64,000 bases of DNA from Xestospongia muta (GCA_963693285.1 OY848923.1:6404920-6468919); one strand, 5' to 3'; shown: positions 21,059-32,939, counted from the stretch's first letter. Numbers and translations: made by a program. The notes: generated by a model from the sequence alone, not told the origin.

Positions 21059-23731
21059 ATGAAGTGGACTATTTTCTTTTTCGTCGTGTTCTCACTGTTC
21101 CTTACATTTACTGAGTGTGTAACTCAGTATCATTATGGCACTCCTCCTGAATCTATTCTAAGAGCTGATGGAGGTACTAGAATAAGTGGCATACAAGATC
21201 GTAAAGACAAAGACATCATTTTAGGTGGGTTACTAAGGGTACATACAAAGGATGGTAGCGGAAAATGTGGTGCGATTTTTTTAGACAAGACTTTGGAAAA
21301 TTTGGAGGCTGTTTTGTTTGCTATAGATCTTGTCAACAATGACCCTCATGTTTTACCTAATATAACACTTGGTTATGATATCAGAGATACTTGTACAAGT
21401 GAGAATATAGCTCTTGATGAAAGTGTCGACCTTGTGTTTTCGAGTGGTCGTTTAGAACTTGAAAGTTGCCAAGAATCACAGTCAAATAATGCTTCCACTG
21501 AGCCACCAGTTATTGCTGTTATTGGTGCAGTATATAGCTCTGTATCTATTCCACTTGCTAGTTTCTTTCGTTTATTCAACATGCCTCAAATCAGTTTTGC
21601 GTCAACATCTCCTCTTTTGAGTAATCGAGATCTTTACACTTACTTTCATCGCACTGTGCCTCCAGATAATGAGCAAGCACAAGCAATGATTGACTTAATA
21701 CTATACTTTGGTTGGGACCATGTCTCAACTATATATTCAAATGGTTTGTATGGTCAACCTGGTATTAAAGAGTTCCATGATTTAGCAGATACTAAAGGTG
21801 TGTGCATTGATCTTATTAAAGGAATTGATGATAACTCTGACTATGTCCTCCTGGCTAATAACCTAACAAATTCTTCTGCCAATGTTGTTGTGTTGTTTGC
21901 TTGGCCTGATCATGTTGATAAGCTCTTGACAGAAGTACAAACATTGTACTCTTCTGGTCGTTCAAATAAGCGGTTCCTGTGGATTGCCAGTGATGCTTGG
22001 TCTCAAGATCTTAATGTAAATTACAGGAATGTTTCAATAGGAAAATGGGGCACGAGGCCATACACCAACTCAATGCCTTCTTTTGATAGTTACTACTCGC
22101 AATTAACTCCAGCAACTAATGAACGTAATCCATGGTTTAGTGAGTTTTACGAGCTTTATCATGACTGCATTATTAGTGTTAATTGTAGTAACATAAGCTT
22201 TGTAAACGATTCTAGTTATAAATATCAACAAGATTCTTATGATGCTCCTGCTATTGATGCTGTTTATAGTGTAGCTCATGCAATAAATAACTTTTTAAAT
22301 GATAACTGTAATCAACCATTAGTGTGGTACCCAGAAAATCAAACATGTCTTGGACAAAATCGAACATTAAATGGGTTAAATCTTTTGGAATATATTAAAA
22401 AACTCAACTTTACTAGCCCAACTGGCAATGAAGTAAGTTTTAATGAGCATGGTGATGTCAAAGCTAAATACCTTATCTACAATTATCAAGAAGTATCCTC
22501 ATGTCCAAATTGTATAAAATATGATATTGTTAATGTTGGGTATTGGGATGGGAATTTGCCACTCAATCGTCTTAATTTTTATCCCAATACTACAAAACAA
22601 TTCGGTCTTGATGAATCTGGTAATATTATGTTTCAATTCAAATCACAGTGTCGAGGGTGTAAGCCTGGTCTTGTTAAACGAAAAGTTGTGACTTGTTGTG
22701 ATATCTGTGACCCTTGTCTTGGACCAAAATACACTAACACTACCTCTTCTACAGAATGTCAAATATGTCCTCAATACATGTGGGGTAATGACCCTCTTAA
22801 TGGTAGTACTGGGTGTGTAGATATCAAAGAGTCATATCTCAAACCTTCTGATGGATGGTCTATTGTACTAATATTGTTAGCTATAATTGGATTATTAGCT
22901 GTAGTATTTGTGAGTGGAGTCTTCATATATTTCTGGAACACACCAATTGTAAAGTCATCAGGACGAGAACAAATGGTACTACTTTTAAGTGGAATAACTC
23001 TTTGTTTTCTAATAACAGTCGTATTTATTCCAAAACCTTCTGTGGCTGTCTGTACTCTTCAAAGGATAGGAGCATGGTTTTGTTTTTCATTAATTGTCTG
23101 TGCTGTATTCATTAAACTGGTTCGAATTGCTCGAATATTTTTACAGAAAAATATTACTTCTAGACCCATGTTTATCTCCCCAATGCATCAGATTTTGTTT
23201 ACATTTCTGTTAGTAGGAGTTCAAATGTTTTTTGAACTAATATCTCTAATAGTTATTCATCCTGGTGTGCTGAAAAGTCAAGTGAATAATACACAGGATA
23301 CCAATGACTTTCCAAAACTTGCTCTCCAATGTACCACACCTCATATTGCATTACTGGCTATACAAATGCTGTACTTATCTGCTCTAATGATTGTAAGTAA
23401 TGCCCTAGCCATCTTGACAATTCGATTTCCTCAAAACTTTAATGAATCAAGATATGTAGCATTTTCTACATTTTCACTGGGTCTTACATGGATAGCATTC
23501 ATCATAACGTATTTTGCCACTGAAACACAGTTTCAATCAGCTGTGATATCATTGGCCATTCAATTAAGTGCTTTGGCTGTTCTAGTATGTCTGTTTGGTC
23601 CACGAGTCTTCATAATGATAGTTTGGCCAAGTCAAAATGTAAAAAGTGCAAGTACAGCAGTTAAAAGTGCATCATTGTCACTTGGAAAAACAACAATGAC
23701 GACTGCTGAACTGCCAACAAAGCCTGAATAA
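21059..23731 (+). CDS. Class C GPCR (metabotropic glutamate-like), intact
   Basis: 890 residues from ATG 21059, chosen because it begins a clean signal peptide (MKWTIFFFVVFSLFLTFTEC) aligned with the starts of the paralogues; ATGs at 20990, 21011 and 21038 are in frame upstream. Venus-flytrap ligand domain about residues 45-510, cysteine-rich domain about 528-580 (CxxC and CC-x2-C patterns), seven helices about 597-850, then a Ser/Thr-rich tail. Amino-acid-pocket residues of the family are recognisable: Ser pair near 160 (YSSVSIP), Ser-Thr in FASTS, Tyr in YGQPGI near 231, Asp in ASDAW near 312. The basic residue that in mGluRs contacts the glutamate side chain (Arg in the xxRIEAM motif) is Asn here (LENLEAV), so the ligand is probably not glutamate. 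Many N-glycosylation sequons. Single exon. Confidence 0.95.
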   Translation: MKWTIFFFVVFSLFLTFTECVTQYHYGTPPESILRADGGTRISGIQDRKDKDIILGGLLRVHTKDGSGKCGAIFLDKTLENLEAVLFAIDLVNNDPHVLPNITLGYDIRDTCTSENIALDESVDLVFSSGRLELESCQESQSNNASTEPPVIAVIGAVYSSVSIPLASFFRLFNMPQISFASTSPLLSNRDLYTYFHRTVPPDNEQAQAMIDLILYFGWDHVSTIYSNGLYGQPGIKEFHDLADTKGVCIDLIKGIDDNSDYVLLANNLTNSSANVVVLFAWPDHVDKLLTEVQTLYSSGRSNKRFLWIASDAWSQDLNVNYRNVSIGKWGTRPYTNSMPSFDSYYSQLTPATNERNPWFSEFYELYHDCIISVNCSNISFVNDSSYKYQQDSYDAPAIDAVYSVAHAINNFLNDNCNQPLVWYPENQTCLGQNRTLNGLNLLEYIKKLNFTSPTGNEVSFNEHGDVKAKYLIYNYQEVSSCPNCIKYDIVNVGYWDGNLPLNRLNFYPNTTKQFGLDESGNIMFQFKSQCRGCKPGLVKRKVVTCCDICDPCLGPKYTNTTSSTECQICPQYMWGNDPLNGSTGCVDIKESYLKPSDGWSIVLILLAIIGLLAVVFVSGVFIYFWNTPIVKSSGREQMVLLLSGITLCFLITVVFIPKPSVAVCTLQRIGAWFCFSLIVCAVFIKLVRIARIFLQKNITSRPMFISPMHQILFTFLLVGVQMFFELISLIVIHPGVLKSQVNNTQDTNDFPKLALQCTTPHIALLAIQMLYLSALMIVSNALAILTIRFPQNFNESRYVAFSTFSLGLTWIAFIITYFATETQFQSAVISLAIQLSALAVLVCLFGPRVFIMIVWPSQNVKSASTAVKSASLSLGKTTMTTAELPTKPE

Positions 23732-25272
23732 TGTTTCTTTATCAGTATTCAGTAAACGTTTATGTTTTTGTTACTTTGCTGACATAATCTTAATTTAGTT
23801 TGTTTTATCACACCCTTAATTGAATTTTGCTTTTTTAAGCTGATATGACTTTAAATTTATAGTTGTGTGACTTTATTAAAATAGTTGCTGCTATATCTGT
23901 CATAATAATCATCTTAGCTAGTGGGGTATGTGTACATGTACTTATTGCAATTATAATAACATCTTGGTCTTGCTATCTCTGGATTACATCTATCATTATT
24001 GCCTATGGAATCCTAGTAATAAGTATACTCTTCAGACTCAGCACAAGGTTACAGTGTTTTGATTACAATGGATATAGTGGAGTAAAGTAGGTTGTTGTAA
24101 CTCACCGTAATCTACTGTAACATATTGTAACTCACTATAACCTTAGTAGACTATCTATGCATTCATTATTTTACAGTGCATGGTTATATTTAACAAACTC
24201 ACATATGGCCATATAATGTGTAAATCTATCTTGTGATAGAAGTCACCTGTTATGCACACAATGATTTAGCAGATTTTGTGTGCATGTACTGTTCATGTCA
24301 TAATATTGTTTTTATAAAATTTTTATCAATCATAATTAATTTAGGACACTCCCCTATTTTAAGTTATTTTAGTGATTTTAAAACAAGTACATTGTTTTTA
24401 GTAGTTAAGCTGAGTAGGTGGATACTAACTGTCCATTAGTTTGTTTAGCATCCATTATATGCCATATATTGTATCAGTTTATTCATACTGAGTTGTGTAT
24501 AGGTAACTGTTCACAGGCTTACATCAAACATTATTCTCTAAAACCTAGACTCAGACCAAAACCTCCATAAACTTTAAAAATAGAACAGGTATGTTGTGTT
24601 AGCTCATGTTGCTATGTACCACATTACATGAAAAAGTATAGTCAGCATAACATATGTTAAATATAAGCCACACCTACTGTACACAAGTGTATTAGCTACA
24701 GCAAAAACCCTCCATAGTAAACAAAATTAAGCATTTCTATTGTATTAGGTCTGACTCAATATTACAAGTTATTATAATGACTATATATATATAAACATTT
24801 ATATTCACATTATTACAATGATAGCTCATAGTATTGCTCATTTATATTAGTTAGCTTAAAATTCCCACACTTACTCTAGTATATGTACATTGCACATATA
24901 AAAGTTAGAGTATTGTTAACAATATTACTCTGTTTGCAATTTATGGAAAGAAATTTTTACTAACTTTTAATAAGGCAAATAATAATATCAACAGACATTA
25001 AAACTAGATTTAAAGTGAATGCTAGACTATACAGTACATGCTATGATGTTCTGAACATATACATTCACTCACATAATATATTATTGTAGTTATCTCATAA
25101 AATGTGAACTTGAGGTGATTACCTTCATTGATCTAGCTCAATCTATGTATAAATCTGGATTGAATTAAAGTGGATGCTGCTTCACTTTTATAACTTCTCA
25201 TAATTAGTTATAATTGTAATGTTTATAACGTATATATATTTATTACATCATAAATTGTAATATCCTGGTTAC
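23440..25272. repeat. Tandem duplication, unit 1 (GPCR 3' end and flank)
   Basis: Collinear with 25645-27455 at an offset of about 2.18-2.19 kb. It covers the last TM helices and tail of the intact GPCR and about 1.5 kb of downstream DNA. Confidence 0.85.
24095..24150. repeat. 10-bp minisatellite, short array
   Basis: Five or six units of the TACTGTAACC family (for example CTACTGTAACATATTGTAAC), within tandem unit 1. Confidence 0.7.
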
Positions 25273-25644
25273 TCAAGAACAGCCATATAATAGAGTGAAA
25301 GTCAGGGAAGTATTCTCTTTGATAAATTAAAAGCAGTTGCCTAGCAACTATATACTTTAATCATAACAATTTAGTTATTTAAAATCTAATACTTGCTCTG
25401 TAATATAAAATGTGTCTGTGTTAATTCATTAACTTTTATATGTTAACAATGATGAATCAGTATATATTGTATTGGAAGGTATTATATAGTTTTCATGTAA
25501 GTAGTCATGGATGTAATACTTTACCAGAGGTAACTCAAAAAGTAGTAATCTTATTTGTTCAGTATCATCATAATATTATTGCTGTGCACACGTGTTACTA
25601 AAGATGATTAAAATTATAAAAACATACTTCAACACATGATGCTT

Positions 25645-25908
25645 TAAAGAATCAAGGTATATAGCATTTTCTACATTTTCACTGCATCTTATATGGGTAG
25701 CTTCCATGATAAGGTGTTTTGCTACTGATGCCCAGTTTCAATCAGCTGTGATATTGTTACCCATTCAACTAAGTGCTTTGGCTCTTCTAGTATATCAGTT
25801 TGGCCAAGTCAAAATGTAAAACGTGTAAGTACAGCAGCTAAAAGTCCATCTTTGTTATTCACACAGACAACAATGACGACTGCTGAACTGCCAACACAGC
25901 CTGAATAA
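25645..25908 (+). pseudogene. GPCR C-terminal relic in tandem unit 2
   Basis: Matches the 21059 gene from ESRYVAFSTFS through TM7 to the tail and TAA. Part of TM7 and its following loop (FGPRVFIMI) is deleted, shifting frame. The tail text resumes and ends with the same TTAELPTQPE-like end. Nothing upstream of TM6 is present. Confidence 0.8.
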
Positions 25909-26287
25909 TGTTTTTTACTACTATTCAGTAAATGTTTATGTTTTTGTTTCTTTGCTGACATAACCTTAATGTAGTTTGTTTTATTACACCCTTAATTGAA
26001 TTTTGCTTTTTTAAGCTGATATGACTTCTAATTTATAGTTATGTACGGACTTTAATAAACAGTTGCTGCCATATATGTCATAATAATCACCTTAGCTAGT
26101 TGGCTATATGTACCTGTACTTATTGTGTTTATATTAGCATCATGGCCTTCTTATCTCAGGATTACACATATAAATGTAATCATATCATTATTGCCTACGG
26201 AATCCTATCAGTAAATATAGTCATCAGACTAAGCACAAGGTTATAGTAATTTAATTACAATGATTAATAGTGGACTAAAGTCGATAG

Positions 26288-26345
26288 CTGTAATTTACTG
26301 TAATCTACTGTGAGATTGTAACTTACTGTAACTTATGTAGCCTAC
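26288..26345. repeat. 10-bp minisatellite, short array
   Basis: Equivalent of 24095-24150 in tandem unit 2. Confidence 0.65.
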
Positions 26346-27456
26346 CTATGCATTCATAATTTACAGTGATTATAGTTGACAAACTCACATACTGTCATGC
26401 TATATAATGTTAAAATTGATCTTGTGATAGAAATCACCTGTTATGCACACAATGATTTAGCAGATTTTGTGTGTATGTACTATTCATCATCATAATCATA
26501 ATATTGTTTTTATAATAATTTTTAGCAATCATAATTTATTTAAAGACACTCCATATTTTAAGTTATTTTAGTGATTTTAAAACAAGTACATTGTTTTTAG
26601 TAACAATAAGTAGGTGGACACTAACTGTACATTAGTTTGTTTTGTGTCCATTATACGCCATATATTGTATTAGTCTATTCATATTGAGTTGTGTATATGT
26701 AACTGTTCACAGGCTTACATCAATAATTATTCCTATAACCTAGACTCAGACCAAAACCTATATAAACTCTAACAGGTATGTTGGGTTAGGTCATGTTGCT
26801 ATGTACCAGATTACATGAAAAAGTATAGTCAGTATAATGTATGTTAAATGTAAGCCACACCTACTCTGCACACGTGTATTAACTACAGCAAAAAACCTTC
26901 ATAGTGAACAAAATGAAGTGTTTCGATTGTAGTAGGTCTGACTCAATATTACAAGTTATTGTAATGACTATATATATATACACATCTATATTCATGTTAT
27001 TACAATGATAGTTCATAGTATTGCTCATTTATATTAGTCAGCTTAAAATTCCCACACTTACTCTAGTTTATGTACATTGCACATATAAAATTTAGAGTAT
27101 TGCTAACAATATTACTCTGTTTGCAATTTTATGGTAAGAAATTTTTACTAACTTTTAATAAGGGAAATAATATCAACAGACATTAAAACTAGATTTAAAA
27201 TGAATGCTAGACTGTACAGTATATGCTATGATGTACTGAACATATACATTCACTCACACAATATATTATTGTAGTTACCTCATAAAATGTGAACTTGAGG
27301 TGTTTACCTTCATTGATCTAGCTCAATCTGTGTATAGATCTGGATTGAATTAAAGTGGATGCTGCTTCACTGACTTTTATAACTTCTCATAATTAGTTAT
27401 AATTGTAATATTTATAACGTATATATTCGTTACATCATAATTTGTAATATCCTGGT

Positions 27457-28073
27457 AAAATATTGCTAGAATATATAAAAAATGTCTCTTTTACCAGTCC
27501 AACTGGCAATAAAGTGAAATTTGATGAAGAAGGGAATGTTGAAGCAAAGTATAGCATTTGGAATATCAGATAGAAAGAGCTTGTCAAACATGTAACAATA
27601 CATACAAGTTAGTTAATGTTGGATATTGGGATGCAACTGCTGAATCAACAAATTGTCTCAAGCTTAATCCTAATGTCACCAAACAGTTTGGTCTCAATGA
27701 ATCAGGTGATATTATAGATCAACTCAACTCTCAATGTCAGGCTTGTAGTCTTGGATTTATCAAACGTGAAGTGGTGGCATCTTGTTGTGGTACCTGTGAT
27801 CCTTGTCTTGGACAAAACTACACTAACACTACCTCTTCAACAGAATGTCAAATATGTCCTCAATATATGTGGGGTAATGACCCTCTTACTAGAAGTATTG
27901 GTTGTGTTAACATCAAAGAGTCATATCTCAAACATTCTGATGGATGGTCTATTGTACTAATATTGTTAGCTATAATTGGATTATTAGCTGTAGTATTTGT
28001 GAGTGGAGTCTTCATATATTTCTGGAACACACCAATTGTAAAATCATCAGGACGAGAACAAATGGTACCGTAG
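27457..28073 (+). pseudogene. GPCR middle fragment (end of VFT, cysteine-rich domain, TM1-TM2 border)
   Basis: Starts inside the Venus-flytrap domain (LLEYIKNVSFTSPTGNK equivalent) and reads through the full cysteine-rich domain and TM1 to the SSGREQMV loop, where it ends in TAG at 28071-28073. A one-base deletion near 27563 (before the YQIERAC segment) changes frame. The cysteine-rich/TM1 part is almost identical to the 21059 gene at DNA level, while the piece before it is closest to the 51797-54478 gene. Truncated at both ends, so non-functional. Confidence 0.85.
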
Positions 28074-28074
28074 G

Positions 28075-28228
28075 CAATGAATGGTCAAGGCACTAATGCA
28101 ATAACAGGACCTCATTGACCTTATTGCCTTACAATTATTGAAACACTTAACAGAGACCTTGACAGTTATATTAATGGTAGATAAAGCTATTATTTAACTT
28201 TTCATTATATATACATATACATATACAT

Positions 28229-28261
<33 letters not shown>

Positions 28262-28651
28262 TATATATAGTCACTATACTACTACACTGCAGACATATGA
28301 CTGTTGATCTACTCTTACAATGACTTTCCACTGTATAAACAGAGTTAATTAAATTACTATATACTGTGCCAACTGGTCTTCCCCACTATGTGGACTCAGC
28401 ACTGATCTTACTAAATTGAATGGTCCCAATCCTACTTAACTTCCAGCTGTTGAACAAGATTTTTTCGATTGTAACTTTGTTACTGTAGTCCGATGTAACA
28501 CTGAATAATAAATTAAGATGTGCTTAAAATAGTTTCAAAACAAGATCCATTATGATAGGGCCCAATATGATAGGACCTGATTTTCAATGTGTGTATAGAT
28601 GGGTAAATTGTTAGTGATAACCATAACTCTAGTATATGTGGGTCTTTGGTC

Positions 28652-28704
<53 letters not shown>

Positions 28705-29780
28705 CTTAATTAGTGTCAAAATTATGATCAGTGACAGTATCAAGGTTAAAGCAACTAACAGAATTCTACTTAAAAATCATTTCAATATGACAATGACTAC
28801 ACGCGAATAATAATAACAACCAGTATAATATGAACAGATATCAAAACAACTGGTCATAATTACTACAAGAGAATTGTGACAAGAGGCTATATATGCACAT
28901 AATTGTTTTAATAGTAGTAGTAGTAATAATAGTAATAGTAGAGTGTCCACACTACATACTAAAATACATAATACATATTACATATAATATGTATGTACTA
29001 ATATATTTAGCAGCTTGATAAATCAGACTTAATTGCCACTGGTATCAGTATTAGAAGTAACTGGTGGAGTAAGTGACATTTTACGATGTTTAGTAGGTAT
29101 ATTATTCATTTGGAGTCCAGCTGTAACTGAAGGTGTAGTAGGATTTGCAGCAGTTGAAGTTGTAACATTTTGACTTGGCCAGACAATCATAATGAAGGCA
29201 CGAGGACCAAACACACATACTAGAACAGCTAAAGCACTTAATTGAATTGCTAAAGATACTAGTGCAATATGAAGCTCTGTACCTAAAATACCAAATAGAA
29301 AAAGGAATGCCAACCATATAAGACCCAAGGAAAATGTAGAAAATGCTATGTACTTAGACTCATTGAAATTCTGAGGAAATCGAATTGTCAAAATGGCTAG
29401 TGCATTACTAGCAATCATTAAAGCAGTATAATAGAGGAGTTGTATTACAAGTACTGCAATGTGAGGAGTAGAACATTGGACAATTATGACTGGAAAGTCA
29501 TTGTGATTTTTATCATTAGTCTCCACTTTATTTTCCACATGTGGATTGAAAACACTTAAAGATATTAGTTCCAAAAACATTAAAACTCCTACCAATACAA
29601 ACGTGAACATGATCTGGAAAATGGGTGAGATATATTTTGGTCTTGTGGCTATGTTTTTATGTAAAAAAATCCGAGTAATTCGAACTAGCTTAATGAATAG
29701 AGAGGAAATAACTAGTGATGAACAAAAAAATGCACATATCCTTTGAATAGTACAGACAGCCACAGAGGGCTTTAGAATAA
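28075..29780. repeat. Segmental duplication, copy 1
   Basis: Collinear with 62165-64000, same orientation: a non-coding part sharing CAAGGCACTAATGCAATAAC, then the 3' half of a minus-strand GPCR. The foldback element at 62521-62719 is present in copy 2 only. Confidence 0.85.
28656..28699. repeat. (TA)n microsatellite
   Basis: About 22 TA units; collapsed to a few units in the paired copy near 62980. Confidence 0.9.
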
Positions 29781-31758
29781 ACACAGCTGTTATTAGAAAA
29801 CAAAGAGCTATTCCAGTTAATAGTAGTACCATTTGCTCTCGTCCTGATGATTTTACAATTGGTGTGTTCCAAAAGTATATGAAGACTCCACTCACAAATA
29901 CTACAGCCAATAATCCAATTATAGCTAACACTATTAGTACAATAGACCATGCATCAGAAGGTTTGAGATATGACTCTTTGATGTTAACACAACCATTATT
30001 ACCAGTAAGAGGACTATTACCCCACATGTATTGAGGACATATTTGACATTCTGTAGAAGAGGTAGTATTAGTGTAGTTTTGTCCAAGACAAGGTTCACAT
30101 ATACCACAACAAGATGACACAATTTCACGTTTAAAAAATCCAGGATTACAAACTTGACATTGAGAGTCAAGTTCATACATGATATGACCAGATTTATTGA
30201 GACCAAACTGTAATGCAATATTTGGATTAAATGTTATACGCTGTTGTGGTGTGTTAATACTCCCATTCCAGTAGCCTACTTGTACAAACACATTCATTGA
30301 GCTACAATTAGTACAAGACATCTTCCTTTGATAATTGTAGAATCGGTAGTTGCCTTCTACATTTCCAAACTCGTCAAAAATAACTTTATTTCCAGTAGGA
30401 CTTGTGAAGCTTACATTGCTGAGGTACTTTAGCAAAACTTTCCCATTAAGTCTTGTCTCATTAGTGCGACCGACACATGTTTGGTTAATTTGATACCACA
30501 CAAATGGCTGCTCACAATTTTCTTTGAAGAAGTTGTTAATAGCATGAGCTACACTATAAACAGCATCAACAACAAGTGGTACATTAGGATTCTGCTTATA
30601 TGTTGGATGTTCTGTAATACTGTCATTTGTGCAATTAATTCCAACAATGCAGTTATAAAAAACCTGATAATACTCTGTAAAGAAAGAATTACGCACATTA
30701 GTTTCCAGTGTAAGATTTGAGTAATATTCTTCAAACTTATCATATTTTGTAGTTAGTGGTACCACACCCCACATACCACTGACTATTGAACTAAACTCAT
30801 CAACTTTTCTATATGTAGCCCAGGAATCGCTAGCAATCCATAGAAATTGTCTTGTTGAATTTCCTTGAAAATATTTAATTTCTGTTAAAAGGTCTACAAC
30901 GTGATGTATAGAAGCAAATAAGACAACAACATTAGCAGAAGAATTAAATAGTTTATTGGCAAGGACTGTGTAATTTGCTGTTACAAAACTATCGTCAATA
31001 CCTTCATTAACATCAATACATATTTTTTCTTTTCTAGCTAGGCGATGAAACTCAGTAATGCCAGGTTGACCATACAAATTATTTGAAAAAATAGTAGAGA
31101 CATGGTCCCAACCAAAATATACTATTAAATCAATCATTGCTTGAGCTTGTTGATCATCTGAAGGTATAGTACGAAAGAAGTAGTTATAGCGATCACGATT
31201 GCTTAAAAGCGATGATGTTGAGCTATAGCTCACTTGAGGTAAGTTAAAAAGCCGAAACAAGCTAGCAACAGGAATAGAAACAAAACTCACTGTTGCTCCA
31301 ATAACAGCAGTTATTGTAGTATTCAAAGCACTAGTAGTTGATAAACAAGCATCGTGACATAAGTCATCTGAAAAGACAAACTCAATGCTCTCATCAAGAC
31401 CTATATTCTCACTCATACAAGTATCTCTGATATCATATCCAATTGTTATGTTAGGGAGTAGATAGGGGTCACTATTAACAAGATCTATGGCATATAACAT
31501 AGCTTCTATTCTTTCAGTTCCTGTAAGTACTGGAGTTGGACTGCATTGTCCACCAGCAGCTGAACTACGGTGCACTGTGAACAACCCACCCAAAATGATA
31601 TCTTTACCTTCACGATCTTGTATTCCTCTCACCCTACTGTCATCATCTTCTTTGAGAACATGTCCAGGAGGAGTGTTATAATTAAAATCAGCTTTGCATT
31701 CGGTAAATGAAAGAAAATGGTAGAGCACAACGAGAGAGACGGCGAGGTTCCACCTCAT
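29029..31758 (-). CDS. Class C GPCR (metabotropic glutamate-like), intact
   Basis: 909 residues from ATG 31758 with a signal peptide ending near ECKA (about residue 22). Venus-flytrap domain about 45-510, cysteine-rich domain about 531-585, 7TM about 600-862, and a longer basic/Thr-Pro-rich tail than its neighbours, ending TDTSGN. Pocket residues: Arg near 82 in TERIEAM (the position that binds the side-chain carboxylate in mGluRs), Ser in TVSFVSIP, Ser-Thr in YSSTSSLLS, Tyr in YGQPGI, Asp in ASDSW. This receptor therefore keeps a more glutamate-like set than the 21059 gene. The ectodomain differs widely from that gene, but the cysteine-rich and TM1-TM2 DNA is nearly the same. Single exon; its 3' part is duplicated at 63331-64000. 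Confidence 0.95.
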   Translation of the reverse strand: MRWNLAVSLVVLYHFLSFTECKADFNYNTPPGHVLKEDDDSRVRGIQDREGKDIILGGLFTVHRSSAAGGQCSPTPVLTGTERIEAMLYAIDLVNSDPYLLPNITIGYDIRDTCMSENIGLDESIEFVFSDDLCHDACLSTTSALNTTITAVIGATVSFVSIPVASLFRLFNLPQVSYSSTSSLLSNRDRYNYFFRTIPSDDQQAQAMIDLIVYFGWDHVSTIFSNNLYGQPGITEFHRLARKEKICIDVNEGIDDSFVTANYTVLANKLFNSSANVVVLFASIHHVVDLLTEIKYFQGNSTRQFLWIASDSWATYRKVDEFSSIVSGMWGVVPLTTKYDKFEEYYSNLTLETNVRNSFFTEYYQVFYNCIVGINCTNDSITEHPTYKQNPNVPLVVDAVYSVAHAINNFFKENCEQPFVWYQINQTCVGRTNETRLNGKVLLKYLSNVSFTSPTGNKVIFDEFGNVEGNYRFYNYQRKMSCTNCSSMNVFVQVGYWNGSINTPQQRITFNPNIALQFGLNKSGHIMYELDSQCQVCNPGFFKREIVSSCCGICEPCLGQNYTNTTSSTECQICPQYMWGNSPLTGNNGCVNIKESYLKPSDAWSIVLIVLAIIGLLAVVFVSGVFIYFWNTPIVKSSGREQMVLLLTGIALCFLITAVFILKPSVAVCTIQRICAFFCSSLVISSLFIKLVRITRIFLHKNIATRPKYISPIFQIMFTFVLVGVLMFLELISLSVFNPHVENKVETNDKNHNDFPVIIVQCSTPHIAVLVIQLLYYTALMIASNALAILTIRFPQNFNESKYIAFSTFSLGLIWLAFLFLFGILGTELHIALVSLAIQLSALAVLVCVFGPRAFIMIVWPSQNVTTSTAANPTTPSVTAGLQMNNIPTKHRKMSLTPPVTSNTDTSGN

Positions 31759-31833
31759 TTTGTCTAAATTGGGTTCAAGTGATTTTAATTTATTGCGTGG
31801 GTGTATGGTTATAATTATTAACTAATGTTTTAG

Positions 31834-31858
31834 TTTTATATATGTAACATTGACACGT
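31834..31858 (-). promoter_or_regulatory. TATA box and GTGTCAAT box of the 29029-31758 GPCR
   Basis: Minus-strand TATATAAAA begins at 31842, 84 bp upstream of the ATG. Just upstream is CGTGTCAAT (about 31849-31857). The genes at 34461 and 45479 have a TATA box 82-83 bp from their ATGs and a GTGTC box nearby. Confidence 0.45.
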
Positions 31859-31859
31859 T

Positions 31860-32930
31860 CTCAATAAATTATAATAACCAACTCTTTTAAAGGTTTAAGC
31901 TGATAATTTGTCAAAGAAAGGACCTTTTTTCTGGAAAATCCTTGATATTAAATTTATTCCATTGTCACGTGTTGATATAACTTTTCAAAAATGATGTCAC
32001 GGATCTTTTTAGTTATTTCTCAAAATTTGCTTAACTTTGTGAACGTGCAATAATAGAATATAATAATAGAAAATAAAGATGTCTGAAACTACATATATTT
32101 GTAAGTATATCTTGTGAACAATGATTTTAGTATAAAGTAAGGTAATCCCACTAAATAGTTTACACTCTCCTAGTTGTGAAAGTAAGCGTTTATGTACATA
32201 ATTACATTATATCCATGATATGCTTACATAATGAGTCACAAAAACAAAAAATAACTAATATAATTTCTTAAAGACAAATATTATTATTTTTGTTCCAATT
32301 TATGCACTTTCATTATAATAGTATTCAAAACCACATTACTATAAAAGCCTAATATATATGGCTTCAGGTTATATTTTGACAGAGTACACGCAGTCAATAA
32401 TGGGTATAGCAGTTATCACATTCATTAATTTTTATTGTTTTCATTATTAGGCAGTTATTATTAGACTAGTACAGGTATGTCAGATGTCATTTACCACAGC
32501 TGGCGCAAACAATTAAGGAATTAATTAACTATCTAAATCAGTTAAATATTATATCAATGATATATTGTTGCATTTATATATGATTTTGTGTAGGGATGAT
32601 TAAAATTGTTTCCTATTTACTTTAATAAAGCTATAAATAAAAACAAAACCATGTGATAATTTTACTGTCAAAAATATTAAAACAAACTAAAAATTAATGA
32701 TTATCATTGCCATTCATTTCATTTCTGTATAGTTACTTCATTAATAGGATTTAATCGTTTGCTTACCTAATCGTACATACATACAGTGACACATTTAGTA
32801 CATGTTTTACATTTATGCTATAACAAGCAAATAACATTGAAGTTAGTATCATTTATAATGACAACAATAGCAAATAATTACTAAACAAAAGATATACGAT
32901 AGATATGATCAACTTTTATGCATGAGTATA
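31860..32930. other. Non-coding, nothing recognised
   Basis: AT-rich intergenic DNA between two receptor loci, with no convincing frame or repeat. Confidence 0.4.
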
Positions 32931-32939
32931 TGATAGAAA

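Larger units (their letters stand above)
25645..27455. repeat. Tandem duplication, unit 2
   Basis: Second copy of 23440-25272. It ends abruptly after TAATATCCTGG, where a different GPCR fragment begins; unit 1 instead continues into unrelated sequence at 25273. Confidence 0.85.

Noticed and set aside
23863..24090. 75-codon hydrophobic frame after the intact receptor
   Set aside because: Falls in the repeated 3' flank; other copies of the flank do not keep the frame.
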